Positions 1-11,289 of a stretch of 62,852 nt of DNA are shown in pieces. The notes under the pieces are model-generated. The model was not told the origin of the DNA, searched no databases, and saw only the letters and a list, made by a program, of their open reading frames with translations. Both the position numbers and the translations under genes were made by a program. Each line of letters opens with the position of its first letter. Within the stretch, counting starts at the first letter, position 1. Source of the stretch: Nemertoderma westbladi (lineage: Eukaryota > Xenacoelomorpha > Nemertodermatida > Nemertodermatidae); NCBI GenBank assembly GCA_032718475.1, contig JAUCBJ010006436.1:1-62852 (forward strand), in the 5' to 3' direction.

Positions 1-1566
1 AGTGAGTGAGCCTTAGCGTAGTGGTACCATTAATCAACCTGTCGTTCTGTCGTTCTGTCGTTCTGTCGTTCTGTCGTGTTCAATTTTAAACGTTAATAAC
101 TCGGCCAATCTTTGATGAAATCTATCCAAACTTGGTACACATGTTGTTTGGCAAAAGTTTAGAAATTTTCCAAGTAGAATTTCAGTGTGGCCTTCGAGAA
201 GCTAAGATAATAGCAGTTAATTAGTTAATTAAGTTATTACGGTAAAAACACCATTTTCAACCTGCCTTTTAAAGGAAATTAATTGTTTTACAGTATAAGA
301 TTTAAATAATTATAATTAAAAATTATACAGATGTAATCCCCATACGCCATTCTATTATAGTTTTTAATTAGTTCAAGTGATTTGCTTTAATAATTGTGTC
401 TTTAATTGATCTAAAGTAATTAAAACGGCAAAAAAAATTTATTCTCATTAAATACTGCTCATTTATTGGCCAACATGCTGGTACATAGATGGGATGTGTG
501 TGTCATTCCCAGTTGCTGGGAATGATTATTGGTCAAGTCTCTGCTGCTGGCTGGGAGTTGTTGCTAAGACTAACCAGAGAGGAATAGTAATAGACAACCA
601 GTATTGCTATTCCAGCCCAGACAGCATTCTTTAAATTCACTATAAATGTTGTATTGCTATCTCAGGTGAATGACAGATATCATAACATAAATACTATCCA
701 TGGCATGGCTGTTGTGTAGGCTTCTGAAATAGTTTATTCCACAATGTATATGTCTGGTTATTTTTTAATTGAATTTTTGCAAAGTAGTAAAATTAATGTT
801 CTTAAAAATAATATTATTATTTTATATGTAACCTAGGAAATTAGCTACATTTTTTCGCTGCAGCTTTAAGAGTGTACATTAATTTAATATTATTTCAATA
901 CCCATATTACTACATCGGCATAAGATGCGTTGGCGTTGTATCACACATCTCCACATATCACACATATCCACATAGATGTATCAACAGTTACTCGCACAGT
1001 TTCGAAACTTCGCATAGTTATAACTGTATAAAGATCGTCAGTCTGCGTTTAGGAAAAATATTTTATAACAAAACAGGACAAGCGACGAGCGCAACGAGGC
1101 ATATAATGAAGACGAGTACTGCGTTGACTAAATTATTATATAAACCACCTGGCTTCACATATTGATCGCATCCCTAGTTATTATTATTATAAAGAACGTC
1201 CTAGCCTGCGTTTAAGAAATATATTTAAATACAAAACAGGACGAACGCAACGAGGCTTATAATGAATACGAGTACTGCGTTTATTATATTCCTATAAACC
1301 ACCTGGCTTTGCATATTGAACGTGCGATTGGAAATAAGTTCGTGCTACCCTTCCGTGGGTGGTAGATGTCGCGGTTATGTATTGGTGGTTGGGAAGGGTG
1401 GGGGGGGGGGGGGGGATTAAAAGGGGTGAACACGTACTGTCCCCCTTTCTTTGATTGATTGGTGGTGTGGGTAAATTTCTCAAAACCTGATTTTGTGATA
1501 CAGTCGCTCAATTTTAATTTGTATCTCATAACTGGGCCTCGTGCTGCGCGAAGGCCCCACGAACGT
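1..1566 (+). repeat. Family X repeat, copy 1 (5' truncated by window edge)
   Basis: Non-coding dispersed repeat of about 1.5 kb. It opens inside a 56-bp terminal motif (AGTGAGTGAGCCTTAGCG), then an 8-bp microsatellite (TCGTTCTG), an AT-rich body, a G tract near 1400 and a right end reading GAAGGCCCCACGAACGTG. It is followed head-to-tail by copy 2 at an offset of exactly 1500 bp. I saw very few differences over about 1.4 kb, so the duplication is recent or an assembly artefact. A 97-codon frame at 872-1165 recurs in the other copies. It differs from the 61.5-kb copy only by amino-acid-changing substitutions, so it does not look like a selected gene. The transposon class is unknown. Confidence 0.9.
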
Positions 1567-3078
1567 GTCGTTCTGTCGTTCTGTCGCGTTCAATTTTAAA
1601 CGTTAATAACTCGGCCAATCTTTGATGAAATCTATCCAAACTTGGTACACATGTTGTTTGGCAAAAGTTTAGAAATTTTCCAAGTAGAATTTCAGTGTGG
1701 CCTTCGAGAAGCTAAGATAATAGCAGTTAATTAGTTAATTAAGTTATTACGGTAAAAACACCATTTTCAACCTGCCTTTTAAAGGAAATTAATTGTTTTA
1801 CAGTATAAGATTTAAATAATTATAATTAAAAATTATACAGATGTAATCCCCATACGCCATTCTATTATAGTTTTTAATTAGTTCAAGTGATTTGCTTTAA
1901 TAATTGTGTCTTTAATTGATCTAAAGTAATTAAAACGGCAAAAAAAATTTATTCTCATTAAATACTGCTCATTTATTGGCCAACATGCTGGTACATAGAT
2001 GGGATGTGTGTGTCATTCCCAGTTGCTGGGAATGATTATTGGTCAAGTCTCTGCTGCTGGCTGGGAGTTGTTGCTAAGACTAACCAGAGAGGAATAGTAA
2101 TAGACAACCAGTATTGCTATTCCAGCCCAGACAGCATTCTTTAAATTCACTATAAATGTTGTATTGCTATCTCAGGTGAATGACAGATATCATAACATAA
2201 ATACTATCCATGGCATGGCTGTTGTGTAGGCTTCTGAAATAGTTTATTCCACAATGTATATGTCTGGTTATTTTTTAATTGAATTTTTGCAAAGTAGTAA
2301 AATTAATGTTCTTAAAAATAATATTATTATTTTATATGTAACCTAGGAAATTAGCTACATTTTTTCGCTGCAGCTTTAAGAGTGTACATTAATTTAATAT
2401 TATTTCAATACCCATATTACTACATCGGCATAAGATGCGTTGGCGTTGTATCACACATCTCCACATATCACACATATCCACATAGATGTATCAACAGTTA
2501 CTCGCACAGTTTCGAAACTTCGCATAGTTATAACTGTATAAAGATCGTCAGTCTGCGTTTAGGAAAAATATTTTATAACAAAACAGGACAAGCGACGAGC
2601 GCAACGAGGCATATAATGAAGACGAGTACTGCGTTGACTAAATTATTATATAAACCACCTGGCTTCACATATTGATCGCATCCCTAGTTATTATTATTAT
2701 AAAGAACGTCCTAGCCTGCGTTTAAGAAATATATTTAAATACAAAACAGGACGAACGCAACGAGGCTTATAATGAATACGAGTACTGCGTTTATTATATT
2801 CCTATAAACCACCTGGCTTTGCATATTGAAAGTGCGATTGGAAATAAGTTCGTGCTACCCTTCCGTGGGTGGTAGATGTCGCGGTTATGTATTGGTGGTT
2901 GGGAAGGGTGGGGGGGGGGGGGGGGGATTAAAAGGGGTGAACACGTACTGTCCCCCTTTCTTTGATTGATTGGTGGTGTGGGTAAATTTCTCAAAACCTG
3001 ATTTTGTGATACAGTCGCTCAATTTTAATTTGTATCTCATAACTGGGCCTCGTGCTGCGCGAAGGCCCCACGAACGTG
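1567..3078 (+). repeat. Family X repeat, copy 2
   Basis: Direct tandem copy of the preceding unit. It lacks the 56-bp terminal motif and starts straight at the TCGTTCTG microsatellite, immediately after the GAACGTG end of copy 1. It differs from copy 1 at about position 2831 (A for C) and by one extra G in the poly-G tract near 2911. It ends at CCCCACGAACGTG, where a reverse-transcriptase fragment is joined without a spacer. Confidence 0.9.
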
Positions 3079-3650
3079 TTGTTCGGTACATGTCTACTAT
3101 GATGGGATAGATGAGCTTTAAACACTCAGGTATTTTAAAGACCTTAGGGGGAACACCATCTACTCCACTGGCACGATTGGTCTTAATGCTCTTTGCAGCA
3201 GCCTTCACTTCTGCAAAGGAGATATCGCCAATGGGAATATCTGGGAGTATAGACTCAGACACTTGCACTTCTATAAAGTTATCAGGCAATACCCTGTCAT
3301 TATTGAGGAGCTTTTCAAAGTGGGCCTTCCAACCATTGAGGCGATCAGCTGGTGATTCAGCCTTAACCTTGGTGGTTGGTTGGCTTTTCCGCCCAGTGAG
3401 CAAGTTGATCGACTTCCATGCATGGGATGATTGCCTGCTGTCGTCAGCATCAATGATGGCATCAACCTGTCGCTTTATAAGCCCCTGTAGAATAACAGAG
3501 TAAAGCCTCTTCAGGGACCTAGATGCAGCCTTAACTACATTCTTGGCCGCTGTAGTCCGTTTAAGTCGGGACTCTTTTAGCGCCTTATCCTTATATGTAG
3601 AGGTCATTTCGGCACTTTCCGAATTCTGTGGTCAGTCCATGGGGACGTTT
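3079..3650 (-). pseudogene. LINE reverse-transcriptase fragment (linker and N-terminal RT region)
   Basis: The minus strand encodes a stretch nearly identical to the element at 39-41 kb. It includes the segment RLNGWKAHFEKLLNND and the RT motif NRASGVDGVPPKVFKIPE. It stops within the RT domain before the catalytic FADD box, where it is fused to the family X end, so it is a truncated, dead copy. It retains nine bases (near 3592) that are missing from the longer copy, so neither derives directly from the other. Confidence 0.88.
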
Positions 3651-3712
3651 TCCGGGACTCTTACACTTTGCCGTGCCATTCATTTTTTGATATAATAATA
3701 TGATCTTAAAAT

Positions 3713-4036
3713 ATTTGTTCTAGAACAAAATAATTTCTATATTAAATGAATAGATAATATGTTGTAGAACATTAAAAAAAAGTAACAAAAACTAGCTAAG
3801 TATAAAACATTTATACAAACATAACACATACAATAAAAAATTAAAAAAAATTAACAAATTATCTAGTGCATCTAAAATAAAAAATATTTGTTCTAAAACA
3901 ACATTTTTATATTAAAATAATAGATAATATGTTCTAGAATATTTAAACAAAAAAGAAACAAAAACTAGCTAGTATAAAAAATTTATACAAAGATAACATA
4001 CAATAAAAAATTAAAAAAATTGACAAATTAGCTAGT
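3713..4036. repeat. Two tandem ~170-bp AT-rich units
   Basis: Two direct copies (about 3713-3880 and 3886-4036) each start near TTGTTCTAGAACA or TTGTTCTAAAACA. Each contains GATAATATGTT, CAAAAACTAGCTA and a run of ACATACAATAAAAAATTAAA. The same TTCTAGAAC and CTAGCTAG words reappear in the palindrome at 55.8-56.0 kb. No coding potential. Confidence 0.75.
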
Positions 4037-5040
4037 GCTTGCTAGCAGAATATGGTAAACAGAATATGGTCTATCTGGGATTTGTGACCACTTGGGTCCA
4101 CTATGCGTTCATAGCTTTCCAGTTCTCTTCTTGAACTGGGTTCCAGCCGAAAACAATCCATTTCCAGAGAATTCTCTCGGCAACTTCATCTGGCATCGTA
4201 GCTTATAAAATTCTAACAGTATAGTATCAAGTAATAAGTAAGTAACAAGACCCAATTCATGACTTTTAATGTTGAAGGAAACTTGACCACAATTGATAAT
4301 AATAAACTAAGGAAGGTTGACGACTTCCAATACTTAATAATTCTAAAGTTAGGAAAGGCATCATTAGAAAGAGGGTTTAAACGATGTGCCGAGTGTCGGC
4401 GTCCAAGAAATCCAAGATACAGATGAATTAAAAAATTATAAATGACCCCCCCCCCCCCCCCCCCCCACCACACCCCTTTTTATCTATTTTTATAGAGGAG
4501 TATTTTCATTATTGCTGCGGAACTGCTACGGTGCAACTCCACAACTCATTACCCCTCACACTTCCGCTCTTCAACGGAAATAATACACCCCAAATATACG
4601 GGCTCTGTTAGCATAGCGCCAGAACCTAATATTGTATTTTTTCCAGTTACCTGTATTAACGCCCTCTAATTCAGGCCCTCAGCTACTCAAATAAGGCCAC
4701 CCCACCTAATGTGAATCTCAGTAGTATACCGAACTCGTTCGAGACAGAGTGTCGCCATTTAATAGGCCTCTCGCCATGTAACAGACCCAGGTACTATAGA
4801 ACTAGAATTAGGACGCATTCAGACAGTGTCGCCATTTCATAATAACTATATACTGAAGCTACACAAAGGAGCAGGATAAGGTGAGAAGTGATTATCTAAT
4901 AATAACACACAATCAGATTATTATACTTATACATACTCCTCCTTTAACAAAGCCGCATTCAACTCCCTTAATAGCCTGTGTGCTGGCTGTATTAATGCCT
5001 CAGTGGGCGGTCTCTAGTACTGAAGGCCAAACTCATCTCG
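4037..5040. other. Intergenic, no gene recognised
   Basis: AT-rich sequence with a C tract at about 4446-4466 and a single ACCTGCTCC-like word on the minus strand near 4866 (related to the dispersed core repeat). I see no convincing exon, RNA gene or conserved motif. Confidence 0.6.
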
Positions 5041-5202
5041 GGGTAAGTTAGAAATCTGTCAATAATAAAAATGAAAGCGAGCCGACATTTAGTCAGAGCA
5101 ACCAAATAGATGGAACATTCCAAGGAGACAGACAGCCTGGATTTAGCTGTTTCGAGTTAAAACGACTCACCAAAATGACCAAATAGCCCATAGGAATTAA
5201 AA

Positions 5203-6097
5203 CACGTTCGTGGGGCCTTCGCACAGGACGAGGCCCAGTTATGAGATACAAATTAAAATTGAGCGACTGTATCACAGAATCAGTATTTTAGAAATTTAAC
5301 CATACGGACAATCAATCAAAGAAAGGGGGACACTACGTGTTCAGCCCTTTTAATCTGCCCCCCCCCCCCCCCCCCCCCCATACATAAGTCCGCGATATCT
5401 ACCACCCAAGGGGCGGAAGGGTAGCACAAACTTATTTCCAATCACACGTTCAATATGCGAAGCCATGTGGTTTATAGGAAATATCGAAAACTCGAGAAAA
5501 TCGAGAATACGATAAACTCGATCGAAATACCTGCTCATCCCAGTATCCGTCCGTAGTTACCGGACAGCTGCGGTTTATTCCCGTAGAACAGTAGAATTTA
5601 GAGTTTAACAGAGTTTAGAGTTAACAGTTTACAGGTTTAGGTACAATAATCAGCAGTCAGCCTACGATAATTTTGAAGGCTAGGTCCTTGTCATGGCCTG
5701 TTGTTTAGATGGCCTTGCCAACGACCTGAAGACGGTACCGGAAACTCTGTACCACTGTAACAGTTAACAGTACCGGTACCGTACTGTAATCCTGTAGTCT
5801 CCTAGCAACCCGCTGATGCCAACCTAATAATTTTTGGGTAGATAAATTCATTATAACTGCAAGACAGTTACACAGATGCTGCACGAAGGCCCCACGCAAA
5901 TTCAACTTGGAAAATTTCTAAACTTTTGCCAGACTACATGTACCAAATTTGGATATATTTTATCGAGATTTGGCTGAGTTATTAAAGTTTGAAATTGGAC
6001 ACAACAGATCGACAGATCAACAGAACAACAGACACACCGATTGAGTTAGTGGTACCTGTATTCTAAGCTCGCTTACTTTCGTTGCTCCCCCACACTA
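5203..6097 (-). repeat. Inverted, internally deleted family X copy
   Basis: Reading on the minus strand, 5203-5500 matches the right end of family X: CACGTTCGTGGGGCC, the AATTTTAATTTGTATCTCAT segment, a C tract at about 5358-5380 and the CCACATGGCTTCGCATATT segment. The other end, 5883-6097, matches the family X left end, including TTTCTAAACTTTTGCCA and a degenerate CTCGCTTACTTTCGTTGCTC terminus. The body between is shortened. Divergence is far higher than among the copies at the window ends, so this is an old insertion. Confidence 0.75.
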
Positions 6098-6109
6098 CTT
6101 ATTGACTTA

Positions 6110-6602
6110 CCGAATTTACTCGAATAAGAGCCCCCCCCCCCCCCCCCCCCCCCACGAATTAACGCCCCCTTACCATCAAATTAGCAACTCTTCCCCGAAT
6201 GAACGCCCCGGTGTTTAATAATATTACAATGTGAGGCGTTAACATTGTTGAGTGTTATGTTAACTGGTTGTTAATAATACTGAAGGTAAATGTAGTAGGG
6301 TCAGGGTGTTATACCGCTGTAATAGGCTGTATATGTAATAAAGATAATCCTGGTTCTATTTGAATTATTTCATTTGTTTAACTTGTTTTCTTGAATTTAA
6401 CAAAATTCTTTATTAGGGTATTTAGATTCAATATGCTGAAAATCTAGAACATAAACATTAACGCCCCCATTCGAACTATACAATATGGAACTTAAACGCC
6501 CTCCCCGAATAAACGCCCCCCCCCCCCCCCCCCTCGAATAAACGCCGCCCAAATTGGAAATTTATAAACTTAATCGCCCTTATCTTATTCGAGTAAATAC
6601 GG
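6110..6602. mobile_element. MITE with CCGWATTTACTCGAATAAG inverted ends and internal poly-C tracts
   Basis: The left end CCGAATTTACTCGAATAAG and right end CTTATTCGAGTAAATACGG are inverted repeats with one mismatch. Both are flanked by TA (6108-6109 and 6603-6604), which fits a TA target duplication of the Tc1/mariner type (inference). The interior repeats the phrase CGAATNAACGCCCC in both orientations. Two of these have expanded into C tracts of about 19 and 26 bases, near 6515 and 6130. No transposase is present, so it is non-autonomous. Confidence 0.75.
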
Positions 6603-6644
6603 TACTTAGAATACACTACGTATTTGTATTTAGGTTTCAGCCCG

Positions 6645-6875
6645 CTACACTGTCGGCACAACGTAACGCCGACACTGTCGGCACAACGTAACGCCAACAC
6701 TGTCGGCACATTGTCAGCACATTATCTGGATCTGCACACTGTCGGCACAACCTTATGCCGACACTGTCGGCACAACGTAACGCCAACACTGTCGGCACAT
6801 TGTCAGCACATTATCTGGATCTGCACACTGTCGGCACAACCTTATGCCGACACTGTCGGCACAGCGTTTACACCC
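6645..6875. repeat. Minisatellite arm ending in CGTTTACACCC
   Basis: Tandem phrases of CACTGTCGGCACAACGTAACGC and ATTGTCAGCACATTATCTGG form a larger ~100-bp unit present about twice. The array ends in CGTTTACACCC at 6865-6875, the same 11 bases that end the foldback element at 35315-35325. No matching arm in the opposite orientation is visible nearby, so this may be a solo arm of a related foldback element. The short reading frames through it are repeat artefacts. Confidence 0.65.
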
Positions 6876-8300
6876 ATCGAAAGCCCCATCTAGAATCAAT
6901 AACAACATTTCCCGGCGCCGATGAATTAATATTTTTCTGTAACCCTATGTCATTGCCATTAGGCTATAATCTCAGAAATTCAACAACATTTATAAGATTC
7001 GATTATGAGTTGAGAGGAATTAATAAATTAATAAAGTAAATATGAAACATTTTAATTAATAAGAGTTGACCTCAAGCACAAACTAACGTATTCATTTATT
7101 AATTAGTATTAAATAACAAGCACAACATATATAACACAAATTATATTACACATTTCTCTAAACTTAGTATCACTGACCCCAAGGTAGTATATGTTTATTA
7201 CCAGTACCACTCACACACAACCCAAACAGATACCTAAACCAATTTGGTACCGGTACCGTTAAGTCCAAATTATAATACGATTCGCTTTAAAATAACCAAT
7301 GAATGAAATCAAATTGTAATAAATAATTAATTAATTAAATACCATCAATGATATTAATGGAATCTTAAGCACCACGGATGAGTCGTATCGTTTGTCTTGA
7401 TATAAATCAGGGCAGTCAAGTCTAAACTATCTATATCTTCTACAATAATTTAGAACGGCTTGGTATATAATAATGTGAAATAACCTACAGTAACCAGCAT
7501 ACACACAACACCGACATATCTAAACAGAAACACAACTGAAAGCTAATTGAATTACATTTTAATGCATAGCCCCCCGTTAATAGTTCAAACGGACTATAGA
7601 AAAAAAAACTATAGTAAAAAATACACACAATACAATAATGGGTGGGAATCTACTAGTATCAGAGAGCTGGTGAAACTAATAATATTTCAACGTTCGGATT
7701 ACTTAATACTGCAGAACGTAAAATAAACTGTTTAAAGTTCAGGAAAATATTTTAATATATAAATTGTTTTGTTTTACGTCCATCTAAATTACGTTTATGA
7801 AAAATAATTACGTATTAACTACTTTAGGTTCGGCACAGGAAGCGAAATAATTTAGCTTAAAAACTGATATGCGATAATAAATAACGACACGAAATGATAT
7901 TGATAAATGTTATAAATCCGGGTAAAATGTTAAAATATGAGTTGGTGTTTGGTGACGTAAATTATAAACGCGATGAGGAACCGACAAAGTGAAAACATTT
8001 GCACTAACAACGATGAGAACGTTTTAAATACCGGTAACTTATCATTCTCACTCGATACGCCGACATACACTTTATCTGATGCCTCGCGTTCTATAATGAT
8101 ATGAAGACACCTGATTTATCAAAATTCGACTATAGTTTAAAATTTGAATTCCGTTTTAATATTTTTGTGGATTTATTTGGGAATTATAATCATTTCTTAA
8201 GCGTTTCTGAGAACAATTAATATTATATACGGATACGCTTTACATTGTTACATGTCGATCGACAATCCGAGTAATAATGACTGATCCTCCAATGTTTCAA
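6876..8300. other. Intergenic, AT-rich, no gene recognised
   Basis: About 1.4 kb of AT-rich sequence downstream of the atlastin gene's 3' end. No open frame with family resemblance, no repeats of note and no RNA gene seen. Confidence 0.6.
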
Positions 8301-8310
8301 TCGAGACAGG

Positions 8311-8499
8311 GTGGGGGGGGGGGGGGGGGTTAAATATAATTTTAGGGAAGGACCAGACGTTATTATAACCAAAACAATAAACTAAAGTCAATACAACAGG
8401 TTATTATAGTTTTATTTTTAAGAGAATAATCAGCTGTTATTTGGGCCGATTTTCCCTGGAAAGGGATGAATGTTCGAACCCCCCCCCCCCCCCCCCCCA
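8311..8499 (-). repeat. Dispersed core repeat bounded by G and C tracts
   Basis: On the minus strand this reads poly-G, CCAGGGAAAATCGGCCC, CAAATAACAGCTGATTA, TTTATTGTTTTGGTTA, CCTTCCCTAAAATT, then poly-C. The TTTATTGTTTTGGTTA core and the CCAGGGGAAAATCG head recur near 12.8, 13.2, 35.7, 39.0, 41.2 and 48.1 kb. This copy is the only one seen with homopolymer tracts on both sides. The element class is not recognised. Confidence 0.7.
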
Positions 8500-8650
8500 C
8501 CTGTCTGTATGTTCCCATCACAGGAATGCGGCTGGGACCACACTGTCAGAAACTCAGTGCAACTAAAACTTTATAAAAACAATGCAGTTTAATTTATAGA
8601 ACAAGTGAGTTTGCAATAGAAGATAAGCAAAATATCATGTCGATTGTTTA

Positions 8651-9244
8651 CTATAATTGTTTCTTAGTTTGGGACATTAACGTAGAGCGACTGAGACTGA
8701 CGGGGAGGGTTTGCGCGGACCCCAAGGTCCCGGGTTCGACCCCGGTGTACAGCTGCGCGGTCTGAGGGGCAGTGAGTTTGTAGTACATCTTACTGACGAG
8801 GTTCTGCCAGATATGTTCGGCGAGTTGGTCGATGAGTTCGGCGACGTCCCGGTGTTCGCCGCTGTACCGGCAGTAGCCCCACAGACACAACGCCAGGATG
8901 GCGAACCCAAGGAGGAGACTGAGGATGTTGGAGAAGGCATAGAGGCCAACCATAGAGAAGACACCGCTCTGTACGTAACAGGCGATCATCACGACGAACA
9001 GAGTGGCCGGGGTGCGAGCCGTGTGGAAGATGTTCTTGGCCGCGTTCTGTTTCCCGAACTCATCGAAGGCGTCGTCGAGTTCTGCGTTCAGACGATCAGC
9101 GAACTCACCGCTGAACGTCGGACCGCCCATCTTCCGCGTCGTTTCGAACTTATTCAACGCGAATTGCTTCATCTGAAGATGGTGGGCCTCCAGTTGGTCT
9201 GGGGAAATAAAGGGTTTATCTCCCCCACAAACCGCCTCCATTCC
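8651..9244 (-). CDS. atl: Atlastin exon 2 (three-helix end, two membrane segments, C-terminal tail)
   Basis: The second and last coding exon encodes residues 351-547. It starts after a TTGTGTTTCAG acceptor (AG at 9246-9245) and continues the frame of exon 1 without a split codon (phase 0). It opens with GMEAVCGGDKPFISPDQLE, the conserved atlastin segment after the middle domain. ARTPATLFVV precedes two hydrophobic segments at about residues 431-451 and 454-474, the hairpin that anchors atlastin in the endoplasmic reticulum. An amphipathic C-terminal helix region follows (RDVAELIDQLAEHIW), then a short tail ending KKQL. The stop codon is at 8651-8653. A degenerate second copy of the acceptor and exon start lies just upstream, at about 9261-9302. 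Confidence 0.96.
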   Translation of the reverse strand, partial: GMEAVCGGDKPFISPDQLEAHHLQMKQFALNKFETTRKMGGPTFSGEFADRLNAELDDAFDEFGKQNAAKNIFHTARTPATLFVVMIACYVQSGVFSMVGLYAFSNILSLLLGFAILALCLWGYCRYSGEHRDVAELIDQLAEHIWQNLVSKMYYKLTAPQTAQLYTGVEPGTLGSAQTLPVSLSRSTLMSQTKKQL

Positions 9245-10179
9245 CTGAAACACAAGGGATATAAAGTGTTTATTTCTCCCACAAATTGGCTGAAACGCAA
9301 AAACAAGTATTTATTTGCCGTATTTTTGACGGAGGATGCGAGATGTTATTAAGTAATATAAATTGAATTCAGTCTGTTCAACATTAGGGTGTTTAAGTAA
9401 CTAGCAGTCTTATCCACTCAGAAATAATGAAATGGTAGTGTTTAATATCCATGAAACATTCCGCCAAAGTATTCTTACTTATTGAATAATTTCTACAAAT
9501 AATTTGTACCACAAATTATATCAACTATGATTATTGTTCAGTACCAACGCTGTGCCTTTCTACAAAAACATCCGTAAGCTATAACCTATGCTTTACTATA
9601 TCCCCAAGCCACCGCCCTTAGCAATAATTATACATACTAATTAATTAATTATAGTATTAGTATCTAGGCGCCCTGAAGGATCAAGAATGATAACAATTTA
9701 GATATACGATGAAAAGTGATTGACATGGAAATGATTAGGGTTCAAAGAATTAATTCGACTTCGTATAAATTGTATTCTGTATGCAATTACATGTTATAAT
9801 TGGATGTAATTTATGGTTGTAATTATAATCCTTTTAATCCAAGAAAATGATTGTGATATTAACGAGCAGATAATGTATATCGTCGACGAAAAATACTCAA
9901 TGTGTTATGTAAATCATCTCCCACCCCTTTCTACTGTGAGTAGGAAGGCAAGAAACTCATTAACGTTTTCGGTTCTCACAAAGTAACTTCACCAACTGCC
10001 CACTGTGTTAACTTACGATATATCTAGACAATATTTCAAACTCACTCATGTATATGGACTGGTTCCAGAACTTCGGCACCATACTGTACGATAGGCTCAA
10101 AATTCGAAAATTGGATTCCCGTATCGTAGTGTTCTGACCCTGAGAATAACAAAAATACATACAAACAAACAACCCCTAC
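9245..10179 (-). other. Atlastin intron
   Basis: A 935-bp GT-AG intron. The donor reads GTAAAG|GTAGGG (first intron base 10179) and the acceptor TTTCAG ends at 9245. The open frame that continues from exon 1 down to about 10042 is intronic read-through, since the conserved atlastin sequence jumps cleanly from DAYVK to GMEAVCGG. No other exon seen inside. Confidence 0.9.
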
Positions 10180-11229
10180 CTTTACGTAGGCGTCCTTACT
10201 GATGGCGACTGCGGCGAGATTATTCGCCTCGGCGGTCGCTCGTAACATCGACTTCGGTTCCGGTAACTCATCCCCCAGAAACAACTCCATGTAACGCTTA
10301 AAATACTCGAACAACTCGCGGCACTTAATCAACTCCCCATTAATCTCCTTAACAACGAGTTTCTCTTTACTCAACAAACTCGGCACTAATTGTTTCAACT
10401 GTTCCTTAAACTGTGGGTCAATGTCATCCAACTGGCCATCGAACCGCGGGTCCGTGGCAACCCGGAGACCAGGATGCGGCATTAGGAAGCAGCTCACGTC
10501 GGTGAAACAGCCCCGGATGTTGTCCCTAACCTGTCGCAACTCAACGTGCTGCGACTCACAGACCTCCAGTATCTTCTCGAGCTTCCGTTTGCCGCCCTCC
10601 AGGCCGTAATCGAACTCGTACGGGTAGGACCAATCCCGTACGAGGAACAACAGTTTCTGGAAGGGTTTCTCCGGGGATTCCTGCATCGCTAATCTCCCGT
10701 ACTCGGTGAACAACTGGAGATGCTGCAAATCGTCTTCCTGAATATTCTGACTGAGGTTATAAACCTGCACGGAGCTGAGCATTGTCGACAAAGCGAAGAC
10801 CGTAGCGCAGTCCTTAACAGTTGATTGGCTATCAAACGCGCCTTGAGTGTCCATCAATAGGATTGCGACTTTATGCCCCGAGGCGGTTTTAACCAAATAT
10901 ATTTCATCCCACACTAAGATCCCGGTTGTATGTCGTTCCGATCCGCCCTTCCAAGGGAACCCCCCGACTGTCTGCGAAGTCTCCAGCAGCCACTCCCCGG
11001 TGCCGTGACTGTTCATATAACCCAGAAGGAAGTTGAGAAGGAAGCTCTTACCTTTGCGGAAGGCCCCCGCTATGGATATGACGACGACGTTACGGTCGCT
11101 AATCCGGGGGTCCAACAGGAGTTTACCCAAGGCATCCTCGTCCAACTCGAATGTGTGATCGGGTTTGGCAAGGACAACCTGAACCGGTCCCGCTTCCGGT
11201 ATGGGTTCCTTAGTTACCGGTTCATTCAT
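10180..11229 (-). CDS. atl: Atlastin exon 1 (dynamin-like GTPase domain and start of middle domain)
   Basis: Atlastin is a membrane-anchored dynamin-superfamily GTPase that tethers and fuses endoplasmic reticulum tubules. Exon 1 encodes residues 1-350 of a 547-residue protein; human and fly atlastins are 540-560. The P-loop is GAFRKGKS (55-62) with the atlastin-type arginine R58. The switch I region is [10 protein letters not shown], the G3 motif DTQG (127-130) and the G4 motif RD (198-199). The helical middle domain ends in [12 protein letters not shown] (331-342). I start at the ATG at 11229 (MNEPVTKEP); an upstream in-frame extension is low-complexity and probably 5' untranslated. Nearest neighbours are intergenic repeats, so no operon-like context is seen. 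Confidence 0.97.
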
Positions 11230-11289
11230 ATTAATAATGATATACTGATATATACACTGATACACACTGACCTGCTGACAGAGATATAA

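Noticed and set aside
872-1165. 97-codon frame repeated at 2382-2675 and 61484-61777
   Set aside because: Lies inside family X. The changes between copies alter amino acids (N to D, Y to S, N to D) with no sign of purifying selection.
8727-8747. tRNA B-box-like GGGTTCGACCCC
   Set aside because: It falls in atlastin C-terminal codons; no A box, acceptor stem or tRNA length around it.
8711-9352. 213-codon plus-strand frame over atlastin exon 2
   Set aside because: Antisense shadow of the conserved minus-strand exon; no family resemblance.
10042-10179. Extension of atlastin exon 1 to residue 396
   Set aside because: The frame continues past a good GTAGGG donor, but conserved atlastin sequence resumes at 9244, so this is intron read-through.
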